Source of the DNA: Notamacropus eugenii
Taxonomy: Eukaryota > Chordata > Mammalia > Diprotodontia > Macropodidae
Direction of reading: 5' to 3'
Assembly (NCBI RefSeq): GCF_028372415.1
Contig: NC_092872.1
Coordinates: 388,638,853 to 388,702,852 of the forward strand
Length of the DNA: 64,000 nt
The position numbers were made by a program, and so were the translations under genes. Below are positions 44,991 to 57,829 of this stretch, one piece after another. How positions within the stretch are numbered: the first letter of the stretch is position 1; each line of letters begins with the position of its first letter. The notes under the pieces were generated by a model. The model ran no database searches. It had not been told where the DNA came from and saw nothing but the letters and a program-made list of their open reading frames with translations.

Positions 44991-47900
44991 CTCATCTCAT
45001 TTCTTTTTTTGTTTTTACAGCTTAATTTTATTTTATTTATTTATTTTTTATTTTTCATTTTTAACACAGTTCATATCACATAAAACAATTCCAACTTTTG
45101 GTCAGATGATACTTCTTTTAAAGCATTAACAATATAGACCACAAACAAATTTTTTTTAATATTAACCAGCTGAGACACAAATAATAATTATGTATGCTAA
45201 CTTCACAAGCCCTTGACCTAATTGTCTCCACAGTATTACCAAGTATTACCAGTATTACCAGTATTACCAAGTTATTGTTGTTGGTCCAAGGTCCTAAGCC
45301 TAATAGCTTAATTTTAGACTTAATCTTGGATGTTCCCCTACCAACAACCTATAATTTAATAGATTTGTTACTAAGCTTACAAACCTTTTGACTACAGGAA
45401 ATTGCCACTAAGAGTAGGGACATTGCAGGGAAACAAAATCTCCCCAACTTCATGTCAGTTCCAGGCAGGAGTAGATTATCAACTTGCATTCAGTCAGGCT
45501 TAAAGTCTGCTAGGTGTCAGTGGCAAAACTGAGTCAGGAGAATCCTACCTCAGCCCAGGCTGAACAGCTGCTCTCCCACCCTTCCCATGAGATCAGCATT
45601 TCACAGGTTTACTGGCATCATGGATTGGAGGCTCAGACCTCCTTTCTTGCTATCCATACCTGGAGTTAAACTCAGAAGAACACTCAGTTAATAGTCCCAT
45701 AGAATCTTAAAATAGCAGGTTCAAATAACCAGGTTTCAGATATGACTATAATTTCACATTGGCTAAGAAACATCTTTTGAGGCAAGTCTTAAGTGGCTTA
45801 CATGCCTTTCTATATATATTCTAGTTCCTGATTAAATAACAATCAAAATCAAATTTAACATTAAAACCTTAACTTTTCCATCAATGCTAAATTTTACCCA
45901 AGGTTACCTGCCTCTAGGAATTTTAGACTAAAATTCTTTTCTCCAAACTAAAGATGTCTCTGATTTATTCTCAGTGATTAATTCAGTCAATTGTTTTAAT
46001 GCTAATTGCTTTTACATCACTTTGTAACATGTCCAATTTTTCTCCCCATTTCTCCCCTCCCCCAACCCCCTAATACCTTGCATTCTGAATGTACCCTCCC
46101 TTCTATCACACCCCACCCTTCCCTTATGCCCATCTTCTCTCTTTTCTTGTAGGGCAAGATAAATTTCTATACCCCATTACCTGTGATCCTTATTTCTCAG
46201 TTATGCAATAATAATTTTCAACATTCATTTCTAATACTTTGAATTCCAACTTCTCTCCCTCCCTCTCTCCCCCTCCCCACTGAGAAGGCAAGCAATTCAA
46301 TACAGACTAAATATGTGTCGTTTTGCAAAAGATTTCCATAATAATAATGCTGTGTAATACTAACTACATTGCCCTCTATCCTGCTCTATCCTCCCTTATT
46401 TTTTTATTCCCTCATTTGACCTTGTCCCTTCCCAAAGGTGTTTATTTCTAGTTACTCCCTTTTCCCATTTGCCCTCCCTTCTATCATTCCCCTCACCTCA
46501 CTTGTTGCCTACTCCCCTACTTTCCTGTAGTGTAAGATAGATTTTCATACCAAATTTAGTGAGCATGTTATTCTCTCCTTAAGCCTCCTGAAGTCTCAAG
46601 AGTTAAAAATATTTTCTTTCCATGTAGCAATGTAAACAGTTCAGCTTTAGAAAGTCTTTAATTATTTCTCTTTCCTATTTGCCTTTTCATGCTTCTCTTA
46701 ATTCTTGTGTTTGAAAGTCAAATTTTCCATTCAGTTCTGGTCTTTTCATCATGAATGCTTGAAAGTCCTTTATATCATCGAATGACCATTTATTCCCTTG
46801 AAGTATTATACTTTGTTTTTCTGGGTAGGTGATTCTTGGTTTTAATCCCAGTTTCTTTGACTTCTGGAATATCCTGTTCCAAGCCCTTTGATCCTGTAAT
46901 GTTGAAGCTGCCAGATCCTGTGTTATCCTGATTGTATTTCCACAATACTCGAAGTGTTTCTTTCTAGCTGCTTACAGTACTTTCTCCTTGACCTGGGAAC
47001 TCTGAAATTTGGCCACAATATTCCTAGGAGTTTCTCTTTTCAGGTCTCTTTCAGGAGGTGATCGGTAGATTCTTTCAACATTTATTTTGCCTTCTGGTTC
47101 TAAAATATCAGCATAGTTTTCCTTGGTAATTTCATAGAAGATAATGTCTAGGCTCCTTTTTTGATCATGGCTTTCAGGTAGTCCCATAATTTTCAAATTT
47201 TCTCTCCTGGATCTATTTTCCAGGTCAGTTGTTTCTCCAATGAGATGTTTCACATTATCTTCTATTTTTTTCAAATTTTTGGTTTTGTTTGGTTTATCTC
47301 ATAGTTTATCTGATAGTCATTAGCTTCCCTGAACTCCATTCTCTCTTTTAAAGAACTATTTTGTTCAGTGAGCTTTTGAACCTTCTCCTCCATTTGGCTA
47401 ATTCTGCTTTTTAAAGTTTCCTTCTCCTCATTTGCTTTTTGGACCTCTTTTTCCAGTTGAGTTAGCCTCTTTTTAAAGGTGTTATTTTCCTCAGCATTTT
47501 TTTGGTTCTCCTTTAGCCAGTTGTTAACTCACTTTTCAAGCTCTTTTATTGACTGAGCCTAATTTAAGTTCCCTTTGGAGGCCCTGGAGGCAGAGGTCTT
47601 GACTTCCTGTGACAGTATGCCTTGTTCTTCCTCATCTGAAAGGATGGGAGGAGACACCTGTTCACCAAGAAAGTAATCTTCTATGGTCTTATTTTTTTCC
47701 CCCTTTTTTGGGCATTTTTGCAGCCAGTTACTTGACTTCTGAGTCCTTTGTCGAGAGGATGGTCCTATTATCCCTCCTCTCCCCAGTGCCATGTTCAAGG
47801 CTGAGATTCAACTCAGCTGCTTGATTTCCTCAGGCTTTGGGTGGGGGTGAGGCTGTCACTCAGGGCTGAGGTTTAGATCAGCTGCTCCCCACCACCAGAG

Positions 47901-48396
47901 GCTTTAAGCTGAGCTGCTTAGACAATGGTCCTAGGTTGCTTCCTGGCCACCGTAGTTGACTGCAGTCTGCTGCCACAGCCTCCGTCATCACCTGGGGTTA
48001 TTGCTGGTGGAACCCTGTTTCCCCTCAGCCAGCTGGGAAAGCCCTCCCACACTGACCTTTGGAACTTCCTTTGGTCCTTGTGGGTTGAGGTATCTGGGAC
48101 TCTCCCTGCTGGGAACTCTGCCCTGGAGGTCTATTCAGATCTTGTTCCTCCCAGTGCCATGCAGCCAGGGCTGGGCTCCACTCTACACAATGTCCCATGA
48201 GATAGACCTTTCCTGTTGGCCTTCCAGGTTACCTTTGGCTGGAAACTTCTTTTGCACTGTTATTCTGTGGCTTCTGTTGCTCTAGAATTTGTTGAGAGTC
48301 ATTTTTTACAGGTATTTTGTGGACTGTGGGGGAAGCACTAGATTATATGCATCTTTCTACTCTGCCATCTTGGTTCCATCCTCATCTCATTTCTTT
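44991..48396 (-). mobile_element. Complete HAL1-like (half-L1) element with 16-bp target duplication
   Basis: CTCATCTCATTTCTTT occurs at 44991-45006 and 48381-48396 and bounds one insertion of 3,374 bp. The minus-strand 5' end GAACCAAGATGGCAGAGTAG (about 48376) is followed by a 5'UTR and then ORF1 remains: coiled coil near 47500-47290, and DLENRSRRENLKIMGLPESH, ILEPEGKINVERIYRSPPER within 47274-46972. A purine-rich 3' region (46560-46030), about 950 bp of unassigned sequence and an A-rich tail (45060-45007) follow. No ORF2 endonuclease or reverse transcriptase is present. ORF1 carries stops. Confidence 0.75.
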
Positions 48397-49810
48397 CTAT
48401 TTACTTCAGACCTCTGATTCATGACTCCTCATGACATACTACCCAAGCTTATACAGTATACATTCTAGAGTCTCCCCTTTAGTCATTTTCTGCCTCTGCC
48501 TTGCAGGGTTCACCCCATCCCTTCCCATTTTTCATTATGCCCCATTTTCAGAGCTGCATCCTGAGCTTCATTTCTCCTTGGGATACATTATTCCATTCCC
48601 TCCTCCTTTTTCTAGTAGTTGAGGAATAGTCTTGCATTATTTAAATGTCTATTATTTTGTATTTGAAGGTCTTTCTGCTAATAACTTGTAGAAATTGCTG
48701 TTTCTGAATTGAATTTTTAAATTTAACCACTGTATCTTGGAATTTACAATCCTGTGTGTTTTTTGGAGGTGATTTATGAATTCTTTCAACTGGAGTTTCA
48801 TTTTTTATATTTAGAAGTTCTGAGCAGTTCTCTTCTATTTTTCCTTCTTTATGATGTTAAGGTTTTTTGTTGTCATGTTCTTCTGGGAGACTTATGATCC
48901 TTAGGTTGTCTCTGCACATCTTATCTTTGAGCTTGCTTGCATAGTGAGCATATATTCTTTTCCTTTTATTTTTTTGCTTCTCTTCTAGTTTGTCCTTCAG
49001 TTCTATGTATTTGCATTTTTAGTCTATTACATTCTCTTTTGTTTCTTTAGTGAGGCTTCCCATTTCAGATTCAAGATTTTCTATCCTGTTCATTATTTTT
49101 GTTGTGCAGGATACAAATTCTGCACTCCAAACTGCTATTTCTCTTTTAAACTGCTCAGGAACATCAGGTTGTAGTTTCACTGTCTCCTCAAATTTCATAG
49201 GGTCCTCTGTCTCATCAAGTGTCAGATCTTTTTCTTTTTTACCCCCAATTTTTATTCATAGATGCATGAACTCATTTACTGGATCTGAGGGACATATTTC
49301 CTTCTGTTGTCACTGTTTTTCCCTGTTGATTTTTCTGTTTTTGTTGAATACCTCTGAAATTCCTGAAATTTTTGATACTTTTAGTTCCCCCCTCCTCTTA
49401 ATTTCCTCATTATGCACTTCTGACTCCCTGTCTTATGATTGTAGTGTCCTTGAGGGCTTGATCTCAAAGTGCCTCAGCCTCCTTTCACAATGTGCATTTC
49501 ACAGTTCACCAGCTTAGGGTCTCTACACCAAGTGACTTTTTGGTCGTCATAACTTGCCACAACTAGATGTCATAATGTCTTTCTAAGGCTTCTTGGAGTA
49601 CTACACAGCTCCCCACATACATGACATCCTGTCCTGGTGACCTACTATCTCTATTCCTCTAGCCCAACACTCCTAGTAGAGAGTCTGCTTCCCTGGTGTT
49701 AGCACCAAAGCTTCCAGGTTGCAATTCCTGGTAGGGCTGTGACCACACTACTTGTCAAGGCCTAAGCAAACTTATGTAGCATGGACCCAAGGTTTTCTAC
49801 AACACTGGAG
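48397..49810 (-). repeat. Older L1 (ORF1 and 5' region), host of the HAL1-like insertion
   Basis: Antisense ORF1-like text at 48740-48900 (GGAGGTGATTTATGAATTC) and a coiled-coil-like segment to about 49100. The flank at 44800-44990 is probably its continuation on the other side of the insertion. Heavily decayed. Confidence 0.6.
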
Positions 49811-50297
49811 AGAAAGAAGAAACAAAACTATTGATCGCCCTCTCTCCAGATGATATGATGGTCTATCTAGATAACCCCAAAAAGTAAATTAAAATTAATC
49901 TAAAAATAACTTCAGCAAAACTACAGGATAGAAAATAAATCCATTAAAGTAATCAGTATTTCTGTATGTTACCAACAAAATCCAGCAGAAAGAGATAGGG
50001 ACAATTCCATCCAAAACTACAGAACGGATAAAATATCTGGGAAACTATCCACTAAGACACAAACAACAATTATTTGAGCAAAACTATAAAATATTTTTTA
50101 TTGAAATAGAGACCCAAATACTGGGAGAAATATTGATCACCGACATAATAAAATTAACAATGCTACCTAAATTAATTTACTAACTCAGGACTATGTGAGT
50201 GAAACAACCAAAGGATTACTTTATAGAGCCAGAAAAAGTAAGGGAACTCATGTGGAGATTCAAAAAGTCAAGAATCATAAGAGAAATAATTAAAAAT

Positions 50298-50517
50298 CCA
50301 TGGATAGAACATCAGGCTTGGAGCCAGGAAGATCCAAGTTAAAATCCAGCATCAAACACTTACTAGCTGTGTGACTTCGGGCAAGTCACTTAATCCCAGT
50401 TCCTCATCTATAAAATGAGGACACACTGGAGAAGGAAATGGCAAACTACTCTACTATATTTGCCAAGAAAATCCCATGGCCCCAAATCCATGGGATCATG
50501 TAGAACAACTGAACAAG
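50298..50517 (+). repeat. tRNA-derived CORE-SINE
   Basis: CATGGATAGAACATCAGGCT head, CTAGCTGTGTGACTTCGGGC core, AGAACAACTGAACAAG tail, followed by a CATA-rich microsatellite to 50578. Confidence 0.85.
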
Positions 50518-50578
50518 TATACATGCACACATATATACACACATACACATATATACATATATACATACATATATATGA

Positions 50579-51060
50579 TTGTTGTGTAAATACAATGATG
50601 GATTGACTAGTAGAGATCTGATTTGGAATCAGACCTACCCTTCTCCATGGAAGACTGTGATATCTGCCTTTGTGGGGAGCAGGGAGACTACTCTATTGAA
50701 TCTCTCCAAGACAGATATTGGACTAGAACTATGTTTGACTACCACACTTCAGATATTGGAGATATTGGTGGTACAATACTGGGAGGGAGGGGGGGAGACA
50801 GGATAAATGCTACTTACCCTGATTATTTTGGAAGGTGAAGGTAACTTTTATCTTTCTATTATCAGTTTTGCTCCACCCCAACAACAGGAGTCTTTTCTTG
50901 TTATAGAAAAGACCATCATAAATAGCTAATGCACCTTTTTATCAACATAAGCAGTAGAAGTCATGAAAGTTATATAGGTTAGACTAGACCAAAAATACAT
51001 AAGAGTAAGGGAGCAGAAGCTGAATGTCAAGAATATCAAGGGAGTCAATGAAAAAATGTG
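50579..51060. other. Unassigned segment inside L1
   Basis: No recognised repeat. Short open frames of 71-75 codons carry no recognisable domain. Confidence 0.35.
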
Positions 51061-52612
51061 AAGGGCAGATTTCAAATTATGTTACAAAGTGGTAATTCTG
51101 AAAACAATCTGGCACGTGCTAAGAAATAGAGTAATGGATCAGTGAAATAGGTTAGGTACACACAATACATAGTAGTAATCTAGTGTTTGATCCAAGTTTT
51201 TGGGCCAAGAGCCCACTACTTGACAAAAATTGCAGGGAAAACTGCAAAGGAGTTTGACAGAAACTATATATATATATCTCAGCATCTCATACTGTATACC
51301 AAGATAAAGTCAAAATGAGCACATAATTTAGACATAGTGATATCATAATAAATTAGGGGAGTATGGAAAAATTTACCTATCTATGAATCTATGGATAATG
51401 TAAAAATTTATGACTAAACAAGACAGAGTGAAGATCATGAGCATTATAATGGATAATTTTGATGACATGAAATTAAAAGTTTTTTGCACAAAAAAACCAA
51501 ACCACAAACAAAAAGTTTTTTACACAAACAAAACACAACCACAACCAAACAAAGCCAAGATTAGAAAGAAAGCAGGACATTGAAAAAAAATTTACCATAA
51601 GTTTCTCTGATAAAGGCTGCAATTTTTAAATATTAAGGGAATGGAGTAAACTTTGTAAAAACACAAGTCATTCTCCAGTTGATAAATGATCAGAAGATAT
51701 GAACAGGTAGTTTTCAGGAGATGTCAAAGCTATCTATAGTCATATGAAAAAATACTCTAAATCTCTGTTGATTAGAGAAATGCAAATTAAACAACTTTGA
51801 GGTACCACCTCATACCTATCAGATTGGCTAACAGACAGAAAAAGAAAATAACAAGTGTTGGAAGGATGTGGAAAAAGTGGGACACTAATGCATTGCTGGT
51901 GGAGTTGAAAATTGGTCCAGCCTTTCTGGAGAGCAATTTGGAACTATGCCCAAATGGCTATTAACCTACATATCCTTTGATCCAGAAATAACACTACTAA
52001 GTCTATATCCTAAAGAGATCAAAGAAAAAAGAAAAGAATTGATATGTACAAAAATATTTATAGTAGCTCTTTTTGTGGTAGCAAAGAATTGGAAAATGAG
52101 GTGATGCTCATCAACTGGAAGTGGCTGAACAAGTTGTGGTATATGATTGTGATGGAATACTATTGTGCTATAAGAAATTACTAGCCAGATGGCTTCAGAA
52201 AGACTTATATGATCTGATATAGAAAGAGGTGAGCAGAGGCAGAATATTGTACACAGTAACAACAATTTTGTATTATGATCAACTGGGAACACTTTACTAT
52301 TCTGATGAATGCAGTGATTCAAGACAGTTTCTAAGAACTTTTGATGAAAAATGTTATTCATCTCCAGAGAGAGAATTGATGGACTCTGAGTGCAGATTAA
52401 AGCATAATTTTTCACTTTATTGTTTTTACTTCTTTTTTAACATGACTATATAGAAATATGTTTTACATGATTTCACATGTATAATTGATATCACATCTCT
52501 TGCTTTTTCAATAGGTGGGGGGAGGGGTGGGATAGAGAGAATTCAGAAGTCAAACATTTTTTAAAAAATGAATATTAAAAATCAAGAAATCATAAATTTA
52601 TTTTAAAAAAAG

Positions 52613-53265
52613 GATTAAAGGAGCTCTTTAGCCAGGAGAGAGATAGGATCTCTACTCAAATCAAGAGAAAGAAATATTTAATTAAGGGAAAGTATGTTTT
52701 TTGAAGTCTCAAGGGCTGCAAATGCTGGAAGTAAAGGGACACGTTGTATAGTCTGTCTTCTCCTACGCATGTCTACAGTTGAAAGTGATTCAAAAGTCCA
52801 TGCTTGCCTTTCCCCACTACCTCTTTTGAAGTCCTTCAACAATTTCTAAAAAGTCACTTCTCCATTCACAAAGGTACAAGTTGTCATAGCTCATTGTCCT
52901 CTAAGCCAATCAGGAGTTATGTCCCTCCACACATATTGCTATTTTGACAGGCAACTATCTTAGGTTCAGGCATTATGTATCCTGGAGGCAGGAAGATCAA
53001 TTATATAACATCTGAAAAAAGCTGGATTTAGTGACATTGCATTTGTCATTAATAATAGCCAAAGTTGGTTTCAACCTTAAAACAATCAAGTAATTTGCAA
53101 TGATCAATTTTTCAGTACTGTGTACCATTTCTGTGGCATCCTAGCACTCTGATGTAAAAATGCAAAGTTCTTAGGTGAAATTACTACCATATTTCACTGC
53201 TCATCTTGGTAGTGTTCCTTATTAGGTATTTTGAAGTATTCATTTAAGTCCACATTGACTATAGG
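52613..53265. other. Unassigned intergenic sequence
   Basis: No recognised repeat or ORF. Confidence 0.35.
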
Positions 53266-53365
53266 ATGCAATCTCTCTCTCCCTCTCCCTCCCCCCCCCC
53301 TCTCTGTCTCTGTCTCTCTCTGTCTCTGTCTCTCTCTCTCTGTCTGCCTGTCTGTCTCTCTCTCC
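53266..53365. repeat. CT-rich simple repeat with a C10 run
   Basis: (CTCTCC)n and (TCTCTG)n units around a C homopolymer near 53290-53300. Confidence 0.93.
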
Positions 53366-53569
53366 TTTTCTCTTTCCTACCCTGTTTTGTTTAATCTTAT
53401 TGATAGGAGTATATATGTGTAATTTATATTGGTTAATGGATGTTGGTGTATATTTCCCAGTGAAAAATAAGTTGCTGAATGTTAGTTCCACATTTTCAGA
53501 GTTAAAGGGCACCTTTTTTCTGTTAATAATGAATACATTACAAAAGTGGAAAGTGGCTTGTGAAATAAA

Positions 53570-53920
53570 TCAATTATTCATTCATCAAGTATTAAGCACC
53601 AATTTTGTGTTGGCTGCTTTACTGGGACATAGACCAGGGGGTGGCAATACAAATAAAAAATGAGACAGCCTCTGCTCTAAAGAAACTTTTATCTTACTCA
53701 TAGTATTAACGATGCTTTGGAGAATATACCTTAAATATTTCTATACTACTTTTAGGCTTTCAAGGCAATTTCTTCACAACATCCCTCTAAGGTAGGTAGT
53801 GCTAATATCACCCCCATTTTACAATGTAGGAAACTGAGGTTCACAAAGATTTATAACTTGACTAGGATTACAAAGCTAGTAAATTCCAGAACCAGCCAGA
53901 CTCAGGATATACAATTAGGA
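53570..53920 (-). repeat. L2 end and MIR-like fragments, antisense
   Basis: AATTATTCATTCATCAAGTA ... TACTGGGACATAGACC is L2-like (53570-53700). CCATTTTACAATGTAGGAAA is a MIR/CORE antisense block (53750-53920). Confidence 0.65.
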
Positions 53921-54079
53921 GTTACTGTCCTTTCCTTGAAGGACTTTACATTATAATTCAGGAAACATTGCATAGGCATATGAAAAGTTAAAAATAATAG
54001 TTCTGTGAAAAGGTAGTGTATGATCAGTTGCTATTGAATGGCATATATAGTGAATGCTACATCACAGATATATTAGCTT

Positions 54080-54142
54080 ATATTACAGTTATATTACTGT
54101 ATATATATGCAGTTATATTCCTGTATATATATAGTTATATTC

Positions 54143-54176
<34 letters not shown>

Positions 54177-54180
54177 ATCC
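54080..54180. repeat. (TA)n-rich microsatellite
   Basis: Imperfect TATA/CATA repeats. Confidence 0.9.
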
Positions 54181-54389
54181 ACTGCATTTGCAGGAAAGAA
54201 ATATTTCTATGGCTAAGGCAACTATAGTGTAGCATCCCCTCTAGGCTACTCCCCAACTTTTACATGTTGGTTTGCAGGTTGGCTCTCCATGCAGGTGACT
54301 GATTATTTTCAGGTTCTGCAGTTAACTCTGTGGGACTTCACTTCTAAAACTGTATTTCCTGAATTCCCCCAGGTATGTCTTCCATTAAT

Positions 54390-54704
54390 GTGTGTGTTTG
54401 TCCTTCGTTGCCAAAGAAGACCATGCCATCAGAGAAATGATGACATGACTTGCACTTGACTTTGTTTTGAGTGAGGGAGGGCTGTGCAGGTCATCAGCCT
54501 CACTTCTCCTCCAGAGCCATCTGAATCCAGTGACCAGATATTCATCAGGATGACTGGAGATGACCCACGATAAGGCAATTGGGGTTAAGTGACTTGGCCA
54601 AGGTCACACAGCTAGTGAGTGTCGAGTGTCTGATGTGAGATTTGAACTCAGGTCCTCCTGACTCCTGCACTGGTGCTCTATCCACTGCACCACCTAGTTG
54701 CCCT
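54390..54704 (-). repeat. WSINE-like marsupial SINE, antisense
   Basis: The head, in reverse complement, is CACTGCACCACCTAGTTGCC at the right end. The left end GTGTTTGTCCTTCGTTGCC and the block CATGACTTGCACTTGACTTT are characteristic of the long CORE-SINE I recall from marsupials. About 315 bp and close to complete. Confidence 0.75.
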
Positions 54705-54740
54705 ACTCTTCCATTAATAGTCATGTATTAGATATAACTA

Positions 54741-54970
54741 ACTAGGGCACAATGGATAAAGCATGGGGCTTGGAACGAGGAAGACTTGTCTTCATGAGTT
54801 CAAATCCAGCTTCAAACATGTACTAGCTATGTGACCCTGGGAAAGTCATTAATCCTGTTTGCCTCAGTTTCCTCATCTGGAAAATGGAAAACCATTTCCA
54901 TTGTCTTAGCCAAGAAAACCCTGAATGCAGTCATGAAGAGTCAGACACAACTGAAACAATTCAACAATGA
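54741..54970 (+). repeat. tRNA-derived CORE-SINE with RTE-like tail
   Basis: AGGGCACAATGGATAAAGCA head, TATGTGACCCTGGGAAAGTC core, GTCATGAAGAGTCAGACACA tail. Confidence 0.87.
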
Positions 54971-56150
54971 CAGAACAAAAAAACTAGCTTTTAGGAAAGG
55001 CATTTATTAAGATGATATATTAAAAGCAATTGGTATAAAACATTCCTCTTAAAAAACCTGGGGTGCACTTTCCTATAAATATACAAAGTTTGTATGGGAA
55101 GAGGGGATTCAAAGTTAAAGTTATAGTGGCAGAGAAGCAACATGTGGGATACCAGTGTGGTGTAGTGGTAACTGACAATTCTATCCTCGATGTCTTTTTT
55201 CCCTTTTTACAGAAGATGTGTGAAAACTCCTGGGTAGACTACTCAGTTAGATTGTCACGATTGATTCTTTTATTGCATCTGTAGACATGGCTTCTTTCTT
55301 CTTTAAGGGATCATGCTCCTTGGTGCTGTCTCTTTCTTGGATGACACTTTCCACATCCATCTTGGTGCATCCTTCTCTACTCTTGACCAGATGCACTTTC
55401 CTCTGTTGGTCCTGTCTTTTTGACGTGGTCAGTGGGGAAGAAGGAGTGTGAGGAAAGAGGATGGCTGAGACTTCTCAGTCCTCTCACCCCCTAGTGACTC
55501 CCAGTTTGAGTCACATTGGCCACTTAGGAGGCTATTAAAGTAGTTCTGTTGTGAGATGATAAGCGCTGATACTCCTACTTCCCTAAACTACAAAATGACT
55601 CACAACTGGCTCTTTGCTAGTAGTTCAGAGGAGTTTTGCCGGAAGTTATTTGTAAGAGTCGAATCACACTTACTACTGAACTTTGTCATTACTTTTAAGA
55701 TAAAGAGATTTGATTAAAATAGAGATCAAGGATGTGAAAGGGAAAACAAACATACAGATTATATCTATTAAGATCTAGCAGTTATCCAGCTAATATAATC
55801 AATCCAGATATGTTTAGTGGATAATGTAAGCCACCCAAATAGGCTTTTAAAATTTGAATTAACCAGTTGGCTAAGTAACTTTGTGTTAAATCTGTATATA
55901 ATGAGACATAGCTACATACAGAAACAAGGACAGTGTTGATAGTTTAGTGTCCAAGGCAAAACCTGTTTCCCAAATAACATTCCAGAGTTTGTTTTTTTTT
56001 TTTGAGGGGAGAGGGAGAATTTGTGGTACTTAGGAGCCAGGGAGAATTCACTTGGTTTTGTCTTGTAACATCTTATAGATTTTCCCTCCCCCCTCATCCC
56101 CATGGAATGCTATATGTTTTAGGTTCATTCAGGAGGCTTTCTTTGTTGAG
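54971..56150. other. Unassigned sequence, possibly with an LTR-like piece
   Basis: Positions 55130-55690 carry GCAATAAAAGAATC (minus strand, near 55280) and no coding frame. An LTR or a processed transcript end is possible but not established. Confidence 0.3.
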
Positions 56151-56154
56151 GTAC

Positions 56155-56345
56155 TGGGCTATAGCAGCTAGATGGTAGAGCGAGTAGAGTTCTGGACCCA
56201 ATGTGAAGAAGACCTGAGTTTAAATCCTTCCTTTGAGAATGTTCTTAACCCTTCCCTCTGTAAAACAGAGCTATTAATAGCAGCTACTTCACATGGTCAT
56301 CATATTTCTCAAATTTGAAAATATGTATAAGAGGTTTTCAAATCT
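56155..56345 (+). repeat. CORE-SINE
   Basis: AGCAGCTAGATGGTAGAGCG head and AAAACAGAGCTATTAATAGC body. Confidence 0.75.
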
Positions 56346-57800
56346 TAAAACACTATCAATCAAAAATATTTATGAAGCATCTATCATATTCCAGGCACTG
56401 CTAAACTATGGGGATACAAGTACAAAGAATGAAATTATCCCAGCTCTCAATGAACTTACATCCTAGTTAGGAAAACAAAGTATATATGAAAATATCTACA
56501 GTTTAAATATGATTAATAAATGCAAATATATACAAAGTAGTTCACTATAAGATAGAATGAGAGGGAAGGCACTAACAGTTGGGTGGATCAGGAAAAGCTT
56601 CATGCAGAAGAGGAAGCTTGAGCTTCTTCTTAAAGGAAGAAAGAAATTCTGTGGGGCAGAGATAAGAAGGGAGTGCGTTCCAGGTATGGGGGAGGCCCAG
56701 TGAAAGGCACCAGAGACAGGCAATGAAACAACAGAGAATGTGTGAGGATTAGAGAGAAGGTCATTTTGGCTGGATCTCAGAGTAAGTTGGTGCCAGGCTG
56801 TGTAAGCCTTTGTAACCTAAACAGAGGAGTAAAAATTTTAACATAGACTCAACAAGATACCATTGGAATTGATCAAGTTGGAGTCATGTGGTCAGAGATA
56901 GTGCTTATGGAAAATTACTTTGGTGGCAGTGTGTAACAGTGGTGTCAAACTCAAATAGAAATGGATCCCTGCAGCTTGCATATTGACTCAGAGAACCACA
57001 ACTTGCATTATTAATGTTGTATTGTGTCTTTATTTATTTTGTTAAACATTTTCCAATTAGTTTGTAGTTCCGCTTATACTCAGGAGTTTTGCAGCTGTAT
57101 GGGAGTTTGATGTTTCTGGTATATAGGATCGATTGAAATGGGACAGGGACATCACTTAGGAGGCTGTTGCAATAATGTAGACAAGAGGGGATGAGGGCCT
57201 GAATTTAAGGTAGTAGCTGTGTGAGAGGAGAGAAATGGTCAGATGCAAAAAAGAGAAGGCAAGATTTGTTACCTTGACTGAACATGTTGGGGGAAGGAGA
57301 ATGAGTAGTACAGGATAAGCCCAAGATTATAAACCTGAGACCTGGGAAGAATGATGGTGTCTTAAGCAGAAATAGCAAAGTTTGGAAGACAGAAGGGTTT
57401 ATGGAGAAAAATGAGTTCAGTTTTAGACATATTGAGTTTAAGATGTCTCTGAGATATCCAGCTTGAAATGTCTAGTTGGCAAGACTGAAACTCATGGGAG
57501 AGATTGAGGCTGGAAGTCATCTCTGTAAAGATGGTAGTTAAAGCCATGGGAGTTGAGGAGGTTATCAAGGGAGAATATAGAGAGGGAAAATAGAAGGGGG
57601 TCCAGCATAGAACTTTAGGAAATGTTTGCAGTTAGGCGATAATAATGTGGATGATGAGCCTGAAAAGGAGACTGAGAAGAAGTGGTCAGAAATATAGGAG
57701 ATGAACCAGGAGAGAGCAGTGCTATGAAAACCCAGAGAGGAGAGAGTGGTCAACAATGTCAAATACAGCAGATAAGTCAGAAAGGATTAGGACTGAGACA
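56346..57800 (-). repeat. L2 LINE remnant with recognisable RT remains
   Basis: Minus-strand frames at 57762-57565 (LSSLGFHSTALSWFISYISD) and 57568-57362 (LDISSWISQRHLKLNMSKTE) correspond to L2/CR1-clade reverse transcriptase. The element ends with the antisense L2 3' terminus near 56346-56470. Dead. Confidence 0.8.
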
Positions 57801-57829
57801 AGTGAGGCTGATTTGGCATCTCTATAAAT

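Larger units (their letters stand above)
49811..52612 (+). repeat. L1 LINE fragment (ORF2 3' half and tail), interrupted
   Basis: Sense L1 ORF2 text: AGATGATATGATGGTCTATC near 49850 and the 3' region at 51060-52612 (CTCATACCTATCAGATTGGC, CAACTGGAAGTGGCTGAAC). A SINE and about 500 bp of unassigned DNA separate the two parts. Broken throughout. Confidence 0.8.

Noticed and set aside
49050..49517. 155-codon serine/phenylalanine-rich plus frame
   Set aside because: Antisense of a decayed L1 ORF1 coiled-coil region.
51966..52415. 149-codon minus open frame
   Set aside because: Antisense shadow of a plus-strand L1 3' region.
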